Shown one piece after another: positions 1-9,365 of a stretch of 51,822 bases of DNA. Position numbers and translations under genes: made by a program. Source of the DNA: Legionella moravica DSM 19234 (lineage in GTDB: Bacteria > Pseudomonadota > Gammaproteobacteria > Legionellales > Legionellaceae); NCBI RefSeq assembly GCF_000423305.1, contig NZ_KE384001.1, positions 177,393 to 229,214 on the forward strand. Reading direction: 5' to 3'. The stretch's first letter is position 1; every line of letters begins with the position of its first letter. The notes beneath the pieces are model-generated. The model did not search any database. It was not told the origin of the DNA and saw nothing but the letters and a program-made list of their open reading frames with translations.

Positions 1-135
1 ATTATTTTTCGCCAGGTTAAAACTCTCTTTCAACTCGCTGATACACTCCATATCACCTTCTTTGGTCGTTCGAGATGATCTGATTTTTAGAGTAAATCAA
101 CGAATTATCTCAACGTATTGCAGTGCCAAATGATA

Positions 136-213
136 AATGGTTGCCCGCCTGCGCGGGCAAGACAGTTTATTTTGTCCTGTACGCGGTCTTGCCCGCGCAG
201 GCGGGCAACCATT
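136..213. repeat. Perfect 28-bp inverted repeat in array unit 1
   Basis: Arms 136-163 and 186-213 are exact reverse complements over 28 bp with a 22-nt loop. Each arm also contains a smaller GCCCGC/GCGGGC palindrome. As RNA or cruciform DNA this would be very stable. It resembles bacterial REP or nested-palindrome elements in form only. Confidence 0.9.
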
Positions 214-383
214 CATAAAACTAAATTGATGTTTAAAAGCCAGTCGGGATTATTTTTCTCCAGGTTAAAACTTTCTTTCAACTCGCTGAAACACTCCATA
301 TGACCTTCTTTGGTCGTTCGGGATGATCTGATTTTTAGTGTAAGTCAAGGAGTTATCTCAACGTACTGCAGTGCCAAATGATA

Positions 384-460
384 AATGGTTGCCCGCCTTC
401 GCGGGCAAGACAGTTTTTTTGTCCTGAACGCGGTCATGCCCGCGCAGGCGGGCAACCATT
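384..460. repeat. 28-bp inverted repeat in array unit 2
   Basis: Arms 384-411 and 433-460 are the equivalent of the palindrome at 136-213. They carry a few mismatches (CCTTCG instead of CCTGCG, and GTCATG instead of GTCTTG), so pairing is slightly imperfect. The drift shows that the copies are not brand new. Confidence 0.8.
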
Positions 461-680
461 TAAAAAACTAAATTGATGTTAAAAAGCCAGTGGGGATTAT
501 TTTTCGCCAGGTTAAAACTCTCTTTCAACTCACTGAAATACTTCATATCACCTCCTTTTGGCAATCGAGATGATTTGATTTTTAGAGTAAATCAACGAGT
601 TATCTCAACGTACTGCAGTGCCAAATGATAAATGGTTGCCCGCCTGCGCAGGCAAGACAGTTTATTTTGTCCTGTACGCG

Positions 681-711
681 GTCTTGCCCGCACAGGCAAG
701 ACCGCTTTTTT
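681..711 (+). terminator. Hairpin plus T-run closing the repeat array
   Basis: Arms GTCTTGCC (681-688) and GGCAAGAC (695-702) pair perfectly around a 6-nt loop, and TTTTTT follows at 706-711. This has the form of a rightward intrinsic terminator built from the truncated palindrome of the third unit. Positions 720-1007 contain nothing else recognisable except a weak promoter-like TATACT/TATAAT at 916-926 upstream of the next gene. Confidence 0.6.
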
Positions 712-1007
712 GTCATGTAGAGAGTGCGATTCTATTGTTCAGGAATATTATTTTGCTCAACCTACGCCTCTAAATGAATTATTAGACTGGATATAGGCTC
801 ACGAGTTGGTATTAAAAATGAAGCAATCAAAAGACGAGAGTGATTCTTCGTAAATGGCTTAATAAACTGAATAATTTTCGCTTATTCCACTTGCTCTGAA
901 ATAAATGCAGAACTCTATACTATAATAAAATGAACCCATTAAGGATTTAGTACGCAGTTACCTTAATCAAGGAGTTTTGCTGCATTAACGGACTGCCTGG
1001 AATACGT

Positions 1008-4000
1008 ATGGAAAAAATAATACTCTCATTACAACAGTGTAGAGCCATTAGTAAAACCTTGTCGTTAGGCGTTATTGTTCTTGGTTGTATTGGTGCATGT
1101 GGCTGGGTATTTGACATTCCGGCACTTAAGACCATATTACCAGGCATGTCTTCAATGAAATTTAATACCTCTATCTGCACTATTTTGATGGGTATTGCCT
1201 TGTATTTGGTCGTTTCCAGGAGTTTCGGCAGGCTCAATCGCTTTATTACATTCAGTATTGCGGCATTAGTATTGATTATCAGTTTATTGACTTTATATGA
1301 ATACATCTTTGCTGCTGATTTGGGGCTTGATCAGCTTTTTTTTAGTGAAATCCCCATTAATCCTTTGTATTTTCCGGGGCGCATGGCCTTTAGTACTTCT
1401 CTTAATTTTGTTTTTGCCAGCATGGCTGTGTTGTGTATTGATTCAAAATCGCTCCCTGATTGGACTTATCAGGTTTTTATGTGTCTGGTTTTTCCGATTA
1501 CCATGTTCAGTGTTTTATATACTGTAGCGAATGTTGAACCTGATTATGTGATCGTAACTTATATTAATCTGGCCATACATACCATCCTTGCTTTTTTGCT
1601 GATCAGTGCGGCTTTATTGTTTGCCCGACCTAATGTTGGTGTCAGTTTTATTTTATTGGCGGATAATATGGGTGGGCGATTAGCCCGAATTTTATTACCA
1701 GCGCTGTTTATTGCATCTATTGTGATCATTGAGTTAATTACTTTAGGAGTTAAATACCAGCTTTATGGTAATACTTTTACCATGGTTGTTGCGATCATCG
1801 TTTTTTTAATTATGATCACTTTTCTTTTGTTTATCGGTATTTTAATCATGAGCCGGCTTGAACACTATTCCGATGAACTCCAGCAACAACTGATAGCACG
1901 AGAACATTTGTTTACTGAATTTACTGAAAATATTGATCTGGTTTTATGGCGAATGCCTGTTGATTCAAATGAATTAACCTATGTCAGTCCAGCCTTTGAA
2001 AAAATTTGCGGCCAGTCTGTTGATTCGTTATATCAGGCGCCGGATAGCTGGTTGAATATGATAATTCCTGAGGACCGCCCCAGGATTCTGGATGCAATAG
2101 AACAAATTAAGCGCGGTGCTTCTAATATTATTATAGAAATTAAAATTTTGCGTGCAGATGGAGTTATTCGCCAAATCTCAGATCAGATTTTTCCCCTAAA
2201 AGATTCTAATGGAGAGGTGTTGGCCATACTCGGCGTTGCTACAGATGTGACTGCTAAATACAATCTGATGATGCATCAGCAACTGTTGGATGAGTTGCAT
2301 AAAAATCTGAGTGAAACTCAGGACATCAGCATTTTTTCACAAAATATTTTAAAAGCAATTTGTCAGGCTATTGGCTACGATATTGGTGAGTTTTGGTTGT
2401 TGGATGATAAAGACAATACCTTAACTTGTCTGGCTCATTGGCTGAGTGAGGATTTGGCCATAAAACCTAACTCATTAAGAACGTTGTATTTGAGCGCTGA
2501 TTCAGAACAAGCTTTTCAAATCAGGTGCTTAAGACAGAATACAATTCAATACAGTATTGATCCCGTTAATTTGAATCATCTTTACCAAAACATGAATGGT
2601 CAGGAGTTAAAGCTAAAAGAAGTTGTCGGAATTCCTTTAATGGTGTCCGATCAGACTATTGGGGTTATGAGTTTTTATAATCGAATGGAGCTGAATCTGA
2701 ATATTGATGTATTTAAAATTCTCATGGAATTTGCTGCCAACTTTTCAAAATATATTCAAAATGTCTTATTGATCAATAAAATGAAATTTATTGATAATTA
2801 CGATCCTTTGACAGGATTATATAATCGTTATTCATTTATTAAAAAAATTGATGAATTTATTGAACATAAAGTTTCATCCTTTGTGGTTATTAAATTGCAA
2901 GTAAATAATATTCAGCTCATTAATAATACTATGGGTTATGATGTAGGTAATAAACTGTTCCAGAGTTTGGCTAAAAAATATTTTGATGCTTCATTATCAA
3001 ATGTTGACATGATTGCCATTCTTCAGCCTGGTGTTTTTGGCTTTTTATCCCACACGCTCAAAGAGACAAATTCGATAACTCTCTTTGTAAAAACATTACT
3101 TGAAATCACTCTCAAACCTTTTAGAGAAAATAATTTGGAATTATTTTTAACCACTAATATTGGCATCAGCCAATATCCAGAGCATGGTACTTCCAGTTCT
3201 CAGTTATTGAGCAATGCGATATGGGCGCTTATTGAATCAACCAAGGAAGGAAGTCATCAGTTCAAATTTGCCACTTCAGAAACGCTCACACTTCCTGCAC
3301 GGCAGCTAGAAATTGAAAGCTCCATGCATGCGGCTATACTAAATAACGAACTGGAGCTTTATTATCAACCGCAAATTTCGTTGAAAACTGGCAAAATTAC
3401 TGGTGTTGAAGCTTTAGTGCGCTGGAATGATCCTACTAACGGCTTACGAATGCCTGATTATTTTATTCCTATTTGCGAAAAGTCCGATTTAATCGTGGAT
3501 GTGAGTGATTGGGTTTTACGTGCAGCGTTTAAAGATATTGTCAGAAGTGAACATCCTGTCCGAACAGCGATTAATTTAACAGCACGCCAATTCACCACTT
3601 CCTATAATCTGGTGGAAAAAGTGAAGGCATTATTGGCGGAATTTTCTATTAACCCTCGATATCTTGAATTTGAAGTGACTGAAACTATATTGATGACTAA
3701 TACGGTACAAACAGTAAAAATAATTAATGAATTGCAGCAGTTGAACACTCATATCACTCTGGATGATTTTGGAACAGGTTACAGTTCATTTGAGTATTTA
3801 AGAGATTATTGTCCTGAAAGTCTTAAAATTGATAAATCGTTTATTGACGAACTTCCCGACAACGTTCAAAGCATTAAAATAATAAACGCAATCATTACTT
3901 TGTCCCATAGTTTGAATATCAACGTGGTTGCAGAAGGGGTAGAAACGGCTGAACAAGTTAATTATCTATTAGGCATGAGCTGTGATGAAATTCAAGGATT

Positions 4001-4103
4001 CTATTGTTCTAAACCATTGCCGTTCGCTGAAATCCAGGCATTAATAAAAGCGGATAAATCTTTTAAATTGCATACACAACGAAGAAAAAAAGCCTCTTTT
4101 TAA
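1008..4103 (+). CDS. Membrane PAS-GAF-GGDEF-EAL protein, probable c-di-GMP phosphodiesterase
   Basis: The 1031-aa protein has about eight hydrophobic helices in residues 20-280, a PAS-like domain (about 295-420), a GAF-like domain (about 430-590), a GGDEF domain (about 600-750) and an EAL domain (about 770-1020). The cyclase signature is lost: where GGDEF should be, residues 674-678 read PGVFG. The EAL side looks catalytic, with E801-A-L-V-R805, DDFGTGY at 919, LKID, AEGVET and QGF motifs. The likely activity is hydrolysis of cyclic di-GMP at the inner membrane, with input through the periplasmic/membrane part or through PAS and GAF. The ATG at 1008 has a weak GGA ahead of it. The gene stands alone. 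The domain calls are confident; loss of cyclase activity is inferred. Confidence 0.93.
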   Translation: MEKIILSLQQCRAISKTLSLGVIVLGCIGACGWVFDIPALKTILPGMSSMKFNTSICTILMGIALYLVVSRSFGRLNRFITFSIAALVLIISLLTLYEYIFAADLGLDQLFFSEIPINPLYFPGRMAFSTSLNFVFASMAVLCIDSKSLPDWTYQVFMCLVFPITMFSVLYTVANVEPDYVIVTYINLAIHTILAFLLISAALLFARPNVGVSFILLADNMGGRLARILLPALFIASIVIIELITLGVKYQLYGNTFTMVVAIIVFLIMITFLLFIGILIMSRLEHYSDELQQQLIAREHLFTEFTENIDLVLWRMPVDSNELTYVSPAFEKICGQSVDSLYQAPDSWLNMIIPEDRPRILDAIEQIKRGASNIIIEIKILRADGVIRQISDQIFPLKDSNGEVLAILGVATDVTAKYNLMMHQQLLDELHKNLSETQDISIFSQNILKAICQAIGYDIGEFWLLDDKDNTLTCLAHWLSEDLAIKPNSLRTLYLSADSEQAFQIRCLRQNTIQYSIDPVNLNHLYQNMNGQELKLKEVVGIPLMVSDQTIGVMSFYNRMELNLNIDVFKILMEFAANFSKYIQNVLLINKMKFIDNYDPLTGLYNRYSFIKKIDEFIEHKVSSFVVIKLQVNNIQLINNTMGYDVGNKLFQSLAKKYFDASLSNVDMIAILQPGVFGFLSHTLKETNSITLFVKTLLEITLKPFRENNLELFLTTNIGISQYPEHGTSSSQLLSNAIWALIESTKEGSHQFKFATSETLTLPARQLEIESSMHAAILNNELELYYQPQISLKTGKITGVEALVRWNDPTNGLRMPDYFIPICEKSDLIVDVSDWVLRAAFKDIVRSEHPVRTAINLTARQFTTSYNLVEKVKALLAEFSINPRYLEFEVTETILMTNTVQTVKIINELQQLNTHITLDDFGTGYSSFEYLRDYCPESLKIDKSFIDELPDNVQSIKIINAIITLSHSLNINVVAEGVETAEQVNYLLGMSCDEIQGFYCSKPLPFAEIQALIKADKSFKLHTQRRKKASF

Positions 4104-4216
4104 CGTGTGGTTTCATCCCTTCTCAGGGGTTAAACAACCAAGAGATATTTCCGACCAGTAAATAATCGTAAGGTTCTTGATCTCCGTTTAAATGTTGAAC
4201 CAGCGGTATTCCTATT

Positions 4217-4249
4217 TACAGATTGATCCAGAAAGCGGCTCAATCTGTA
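4217..4249. terminator. 10-bp inverted repeat between convergent genes
   Basis: TACAGATTGA (4217-4226) and TCAATCTGTA (4240-4249) are perfect complements around a 13-nt loop. The repeat lies between the plus-strand GGDEF/EAL gene and the minus-strand gene ending at 4298. There is no clear T-run, so a terminator role is only inferred from position. Confidence 0.4.
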
Positions 4250-4297
4250 ATATCTGGGTTTTTGTAGACAATAGAACCAGTGCTCAGCCATTCCTCT

Positions 4298-6658
4298 CTA
4301 TTGTGAGCTTGAAAAATAATCCCCTCTGATGTGTTGCTGTGTTGATGAGCTTGCTTCTAAAGACGTTCTGAAAAAGGAATGATGATCCGGAGCGGAAGGC
4401 GTTCTTTGGGTTGAAGTACTTCTGCGTTCCGTTTCAAGAAACGTATTGATCTCTTGGTAATGAGCCACTTTACTGTTACAAAATGGTAGAAATCCATTTT
4501 GAGTCTGAATTCTAAGTGCTCTGGCATAGCCTTCTAATCCAAGTTCCTTTTTGAGTAGATCGGTGAAGCAAATTAATAAATCCATAGAGCCAAGTGCTGC
4601 AATTTGGTGTAAAAAGGTAAATCCTGATTTCGTCTGACAAACAAGGAATGAGTGGAACTGTTGAGTATTTGTTCCATACAATGCTTTAATTTCATTAAGA
4701 TAAGCAATCAAGTTACTCTGATTATGAAATTGTTCATTACATAGCGCATTATGTAAAGGCGTTTTGCCATGCATAGGATTGGTTAAATATTGTAGATAAT
4801 AATCAGGTTGATCCGCCATTTTTTGTTTTGTTGTGTCAAGAAAAATAGCAAGCTCATCGGGTGTTGCACTGATTAGCGCACTCGTGATTGAGTGAAATGT
4901 TCTGTTGCCGCTGGTTTGGCTTGAGCTTGAACTAGGACTTGAAGAAGTTGCCTTAGTACTTAAGGTTCTTCCCCGGATCCCATTTTCCATTTGATCAATA
5001 AATTGTGCTGAAACAAACTTGGCTTCTCTCAAGTTGGCCATCCATTTGTTTACCAGTTGCTCAATAGCACAGTCCATTGATTCTGGTGGAATGTAAATCG
5101 CTATTTGGCTGACCAGATTCGATAGAATGTGTTTAAATTGATCTTGAGTTAACGTTTCAGTTGCTCCGGTTTCATTTTGGTGTTGCACACTGAATTTTTC
5201 ATAATCGTTTAACTGTCGTGCATAGCGTTCTTTGAGTTTTCCTAATTGAACATTAAGGTGATCAAGTAACCTTGGTTCAGTATCTCTACACAGCCTGAGA
5301 GCACGCTTGATTAAATCATAATCCATGATAATTTTGTTACTGTTATCCAGGTCTTTAATTGACCAGATTGCTCGAGCCAGAGCGCCGAGCATTGCAGCAG
5401 TAAATTTTCTCGAGGTAGGTTCTTCTGGTTTCAGCACTGAGGATAAAATGTTAACAAAAGATGATTCCATCAATGATTGAGGATGCTCGGTGGGGTCATC
5501 ATCTCTCAATCTGGGCTTTTTGGAAGTATGGGTTGCTGTTTCTTTGCTGGAGGAAGAAGATTCTGTTTGCTCCACTTCACTAAAATGAACCCGTTTCTTT
5601 TTGAGAATTGAACGTGCTGAATTAACAGTGTCTCGAGATTGAGTTATAAATTGAGTAATTGGCAGTAACTGTTCCGGTTTATCACTGTAGAATAACTTAG
5701 CGCATCGGGCAAGAAGTTCTAAAAAATCATCATCGCGACATAATTCATATCCGGCATGCAATTGGTTAATGTAGTTTTTTTTGTCTTCATCTGACCATTC
5801 GAGGAGGGGGAATACGTTAAGTACTTTATTAAGCGGACTGAGGATATTGAAGTACCATTGTTGTTTATTATATACCGTGGCCCATTGATTTCTTTGGATC
5901 TGTTCAATGGTATTATCCAGCTGTCTCTTCATAAAGAGCGCTACTTTTACATCGATTTGATGTAATACCACGGAAATCATGGCGATTGAGTCAACAACCT
6001 GTTCTTTTTGTGCTTCCTGATTTAAGGCAATTAATCGCTCCTTGATAGGGTTAAGCGCTTCAATCAAGTCATTGTATTCAGTAAAAGCCTCCAGTTTCAA
6101 AGAATTAAAACGGTTAAGTTCTTCATCAATTTTTTGTCGAAGCTCTCGAGAGAGTAAAATACCACTGAGTGTTTTTAGTGCTTCTTTAACATCAGCTGCT
6201 TTAGCTGATGGCGTCGTTCCAGAGGTTAATTGATTATGGAGTTTTAAAATTCTTCCGAAGGTAATCCAGGCGTGATCTAACGGAAGCTCACCGCTTTCAT
6301 GCAGTGCCTTAGTTGCTATGTTGAGCAGCAGAATAAATTCACTATCAACTATCTTAGTAATCAGAGGATTGTGAAGTTCAGATAAATAGGACTGTATTGT
6401 GCTTTGTATTTTAATGATTTCAGCCAGATAATCGAGAGTAGTGTGTGCTGTTTTGATGTTTTGTAATGTCGGGCTGTTAAGGCTTTTTTGTATGGCATTC
6501 AATGCGGTGCCTAATATGAAGGGCTTGAATGATTCCTCGGCCTCGTGAAATTCTTTTTCTCTTAATTGAATGTAGGCGATTAATTGATTTAACTCTTCGT
6601 TAAGAGCAATGCTGTCACTTTCTTGAGGAATCAGGGTAGAATCATGTTGTGCTATCAT
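4298..6658 (-). CDS. Large ankyrin-like protein, candidate Dot/Icm effector
   Basis: This is a 786-aa soluble protein with no signal peptide. Residues about 1-340 are helical and coiled-coil-like. Residues 353-388 are a low-complexity linker carrying KKKRVHFSE (353-361), a serine run and KKPRLR (380-385). Residues about 630-745 hold two or three divergent ankyrin-like repeats (GKTPLHNAL, GFTFLHQIAALG). The C-terminal 40 residues are rich in serine and threonine. This mix of eukaryote-like repeats, polar linkers and a Ser/Thr-rich tail is typical of Legionella type IVB substrates. Secretion is inferred; I do not recognise the exact gene. No strong ribosome site precedes the ATG at 6658. The next minus-strand gene upstream is also effector-like. 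Confidence 0.85.
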   Translation of the reverse strand: MIAQHDSTLIPQESDSIALNEELNQLIAYIQLREKEFHEAEESFKPFILGTALNAIQKSLNSPTLQNIKTAHTTLDYLAEIIKIQSTIQSYLSELHNPLITKIVDSEFILLLNIATKALHESGELPLDHAWITFGRILKLHNQLTSGTTPSAKAADVKEALKTLSGILLSRELRQKIDEELNRFNSLKLEAFTEYNDLIEALNPIKERLIALNQEAQKEQVVDSIAMISVVLHQIDVKVALFMKRQLDNTIEQIQRNQWATVYNKQQWYFNILSPLNKVLNVFPLLEWSDEDKKNYINQLHAGYELCRDDDFLELLARCAKLFYSDKPEQLLPITQFITQSRDTVNSARSILKKKRVHFSEVEQTESSSSSKETATHTSKKPRLRDDDPTEHPQSLMESSFVNILSSVLKPEEPTSRKFTAAMLGALARAIWSIKDLDNSNKIIMDYDLIKRALRLCRDTEPRLLDHLNVQLGKLKERYARQLNDYEKFSVQHQNETGATETLTQDQFKHILSNLVSQIAIYIPPESMDCAIEQLVNKWMANLREAKFVSAQFIDQMENGIRGRTLSTKATSSSPSSSSSQTSGNRTFHSITSALISATPDELAIFLDTTKQKMADQPDYYLQYLTNPMHGKTPLHNALCNEQFHNQSNLIAYLNEIKALYGTNTQQFHSFLVCQTKSGFTFLHQIAALGSMDLLICFTDLLKKELGLEGYARALRIQTQNGFLPFCNSKVAHYQEINTFLETERRSTSTQRTPSAPDHHSFFRTSLEASSSTQQHIRGDYFSSSQ

Positions 6659-6796
6659 TTGTATTTATGACCATAAAGGTTAAAAAAAAGCCATGCTAGC
6701 ACAGGGTGAAATTTTAATCAATTAGTTGTGGATTTGACTTTGAATAATCCTCAAAGGCAGAGGATTATTCAGTTAGTTTAAAGAAAAGTATGCTTA

Positions 6797-8326
6797 TTAG
6801 ATGGTTGCAGTATTGATTAGTTCAGATTCATTGCGCTCAGCTTCTGAAATATGCTTGAGTAAGCTGTTAAGCCAAAGATCTTCATCATTTGTAAATTTAT
6901 TGTTTGGAAAGAATCCAAATGGCTGGGCTGGTTTTGCGGCGCTGACCTGAGGACGATCATCAGTTTGGCTTTCAATGGGGATTAATGCCTGCGTACTGGA
7001 TTCATTCTCTAATTGCTGTGTTGGTTTGATTTTCGGACGCAATGAATCCATTATAGAATCCAACTCTGTATTCAAACTTGATTGCATTGAACTTAGAGGG
7101 CTTTTGTTGCTCAGTATAAAAATAATCGAATCCAATATTTCAATTGCTATATTTAGGCTTAATCGCACCATTAAATTAAAGCTGCCTTCAAAAAGGGAGA
7201 ATGCTGCATGAGTAGGGGATGTGTTGCTGTTTGGCAGCAGTGATAATAATAGATTTATACCTGAAAACAATAAAATAAAACCATTGGTTAGGAGTTGATA
7301 GGTTGCCTTTAAGCCAATCCATGCAAGAGGCAGACTCAGTTGAAGCGCAAGGTTAACGGGGAGCATTAAAGTACTGAGCAGCAGCATGGGCAGGGCGGTT
7401 AATAAAAACTGAATCCAGCCTTTGTGTTGAATGATTGTCTCAGCAATTACTTTTAGTGCATTAAAGAATTTGGGCAAACTGGTCGCGGTAAACAGGGTTG
7501 AGATGAAAAAAACACTCATAATGTTGTTCCATGTGGGCATATTCGCAATAAGTTGTGGCCAAAATCCGAAGATGTATTGAATCTTATTAATTAACTCATC
7601 AGTCAGAGTGGTTTTTAATTCTTGACCGGCTTCTGCTATCGCCAGAAGCAGTTCATCCAGTTTTTTCTGTTCTACAATGGAATCAAGAAGTTCTGGCGAC
7701 AGTTCTTTGATATGGGTAAGAATTTCATCCATGTTGATTTGTTCGGCACTGCTAATATAATCTCTAAGAATCAGTAAAAATACCGCAACCGAACTGCCAT
7801 CTAAATCCTTTATATAGGGGCGAATAGCAGCCAATTGTTTGGAAAAGGTATTAATATAACGAAAATTTAATTGCCCATCCGAATAGGTCGACAGCGGTAT
7901 GGTTACTAACAGACTGCTGCTGAAGAAATGCAGCCAGCTTATTGTCTGTGTCAGGGTAGCTGAACTGTTTTTTGTTGCTTTCAGCATATCTGTAAGGGCA
8001 CTTGCCCAGTCTGAAGGGGTAAATTTAGCAAGATTGTCTTTAAATGCTTTTCCTGGAATGTTGTCTTCACCTGCTAGCATATAATCTCTGGCTAATAAGA
8101 TGTCTCCCATGAGTGCATTACAGATTGGTTCCGGAATGGGTTGTGCATATCTGCTTTGTTGGCCATCCGGATGAAATCTTATCGCTCTCATTCGATACGC
8201 TTTATTAATTTCGGCTGGGCTAAAGCTAAGATTGGGTCTTGATAAATCAAGATTTAATAATTCGCACAAATCTTTTTTAGTGATTATGTTCGGGCCATCA
8301 AAAATACTGTTGTAGATAAAGGGCAT
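6797..8326 (-). CDS. Divergent J-domain membrane protein, candidate effector
   Basis: The N-terminal 70 residues resemble a J domain, with helix II followed by the diagnostic RFHPDG (H52-P53-D54 from the ATG used here). The middle is helical. Residues about 265-405 contain four or five hydrophobic segments, and a polar tail of about 100 residues follows. A GTG at 8335 is in frame, but AAGG at 8338-8335 sits 8 nt before the ATG at 8326, so the ATG is the better start (509 aa). J domains recruit Hsp70/DnaK. With membrane segments and no cysteine-rich DnaJ core, this is not a housekeeping DnaJ. A translocated effector acting on a host membrane is possible but unproven. Confidence 0.82.
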   Translation of the reverse strand: MPFIYNSIFDGPNIITKKDLCELLNLDLSRPNLSFSPAEINKAYRMRAIRFHPDGQQSRYAQPIPEPICNALMGDILLARDYMLAGEDNIPGKAFKDNLAKFTPSDWASALTDMLKATKNSSATLTQTISWLHFFSSSLLVTIPLSTYSDGQLNFRYINTFSKQLAAIRPYIKDLDGSSVAVFLLILRDYISSAEQINMDEILTHIKELSPELLDSIVEQKKLDELLLAIAEAGQELKTTLTDELINKIQYIFGFWPQLIANMPTWNNIMSVFFISTLFTATSLPKFFNALKVIAETIIQHKGWIQFLLTALPMLLLSTLMLPVNLALQLSLPLAWIGLKATYQLLTNGFILLFSGINLLLSLLPNSNTSPTHAAFSLFEGSFNLMVRLSLNIAIEILDSIIFILSNKSPLSSMQSSLNTELDSIMDSLRPKIKPTQQLENESSTQALIPIESQTDDRPQVSAAKPAQPFGFFPNNKFTNDEDLWLNSLLKHISEAERNESELINTATI

Positions 8327-8468
8327 TAGAATCACCTTGAAATAGAAGTTTCTGTTCTAAAAGAGGGCATAGTATATAAATCGAGAATCAATAAAGTCAA
8401 ATGTGCTATGATGATGGTGTGCTATTGAATCAAGAGGATTTATCGGAGCTTATTCATTCATTACTCAT

Positions 8469-8499
8469 AAAAAGCAGGTACCCTTTGCATAGGGTACCT
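8469..8499 (-). terminator. Intrinsic terminator of the outer-membrane protein gene
   Basis: Read on the minus strand, AGGTACCCT and AGGGTACCT (8499-8491 and 8484-8476) form a perfect 9-bp stem with a 6-nt loop, then GC and a five-T run (8473-8469). It lies 30 bp beyond the stop codon of the gene at 8529-9266. Confidence 0.85.
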
Positions 8500-8528
8500 C
8501 GTCTTTCTACAATAAAGCATATTACGGG

Positions 8529-9266
8529 CTAAACGGTATATTGTACACCAATTAACAGAGCGTTCAGTGTTGGATTTTGAGTATCCATGTTGATATTTCC
8601 AGTAGAATTATTCAGATTAAAGGTTCCTGTTGTTTTAGGACTTGCCCCTAACGCGAATAGATAAGAACCGGTTAAAGCCCAATTTTCATTAAAGTTATAA
8701 GCCGCACCTAATTTTATTTCAGGTAATACCGCTGTCTGATTGTTCTTCTCACTGTAACTATTGATTAGCGGAGATGCAAAGGCAGGAGAGTACAAAGAGG
8801 TTGTATGTGTCTGCATGTTTTGTATCATGGCGCCTGCCTTGACGGATAAACTGTAGTAAGGTTGCATGTAGGCAACACCTAATAACACATCAAAGCCTGA
8901 TATTGTGTGACTCATGGTAAAGGATGCGGGAAGTTGAGTGGTTACACCGTTTACTGCGGGATTAATCGTGGTTTTTCCATAATATCCCCAGCCTAACTCT
9001 CCAGTCGCTCCAAATTGATCTTCAAACATACTGACCATTCCAACTGCTAGACGGCCAGTATATTGATCGTTGGTTATAGCAGAAGTGATCACTGTATTGG
9101 CGCCAATCAGTGCAAAGTCATATCCATCAATTGTATTCCAGGTATATCCACCTTCAAGCGCAAAAAAAGTAGAACAGCAGGAATTAGAATCGCCCATACC
9201 ACCGGCATGGATAGTAGAACTCAAGGATAGTGCAGATAATAAAGAGAGCAGGGTTGATTTTTTCAT
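8529..9266 (-). CDS. Outer-membrane beta-barrel protein (opacity/OmpA-barrel-like)
   Basis: The 245-aa protein opens with a clear Sec signal peptide (KK, then a Leu/Ser-rich core, probable cut after HA near residue 22). The rest alternates polar and hydrophobic residues as expected for about eight transmembrane beta strands, with conserved GYTW, GELGWGYYGKT and GAAYNFNENWALTGSY segments. It ends in GVQYTV, with a hydrophobic C-terminal strand as the Bam machinery requires. The family is abundant in Legionella as surface-antigen-like barrels. No substrate can be read from the sequence. It is a single gene with its own terminator. Confidence 0.85.
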   Translation of the reverse strand: MKKSTLLSLLSALSLSSTIHAGGMGDSNSCCSTFFALEGGYTWNTIDGYDFALIGANTVITSAITNDQYTGRLAVGMVSMFEDQFGATGELGWGYYGKTTINPAVNGVTTQLPASFTMSHTISGFDVLLGVAYMQPYYSLSVKAGAMIQNMQTHTTSLYSPAFASPLINSYSEKNNQTAVLPEIKLGAAYNFNENWALTGSYLFALGASPKTTGTFNLNNSTGNINMDTQNPTLNALLIGVQYTV

Positions 9267-9365
9267 GATTTAGTAACTCGTTCCATGTATATTATTATTT
9301 TAAAAACAGCGATAATTTAAAACAGTTGGCCTTGAATTGCCAGTAAAATTATTTAAGTTTTGTGA

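Larger units (their letters stand above)
1..715. repeat. Tandem array of about 248-bp units (three copies)
   Basis: Three consecutive copies of one sequence begin at 1, 249 and 496, so the period is 247-248 bp. The first copy starts at the window edge and the array may extend further left. Each copy has a conserved left part (from ATTATTTTT through the GTGCCAAATGATAAATGG block) and a GC-rich palindrome on its right. The copies differ by scattered substitutions. The third ends in a shortened right arm followed by a T-run. No credible gene lies inside; the short open frame at 118-303 only crosses the palindrome. The layout resembles a noncoding repeat locus, and its function is unknown. Confidence 0.9.

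Noticed and set aside
118..303. 61-aa open frame in the repeat array
   Set aside because: It runs across the palindrome, is Arg/Cys-rich as expected of GC-rich repeat DNA, and has no ribosome site.
1..715. CRISPR array
   Set aside because: Units are about 248 bp and nearly identical throughout; there are no short repeats separated by unique spacers and no cas genes.
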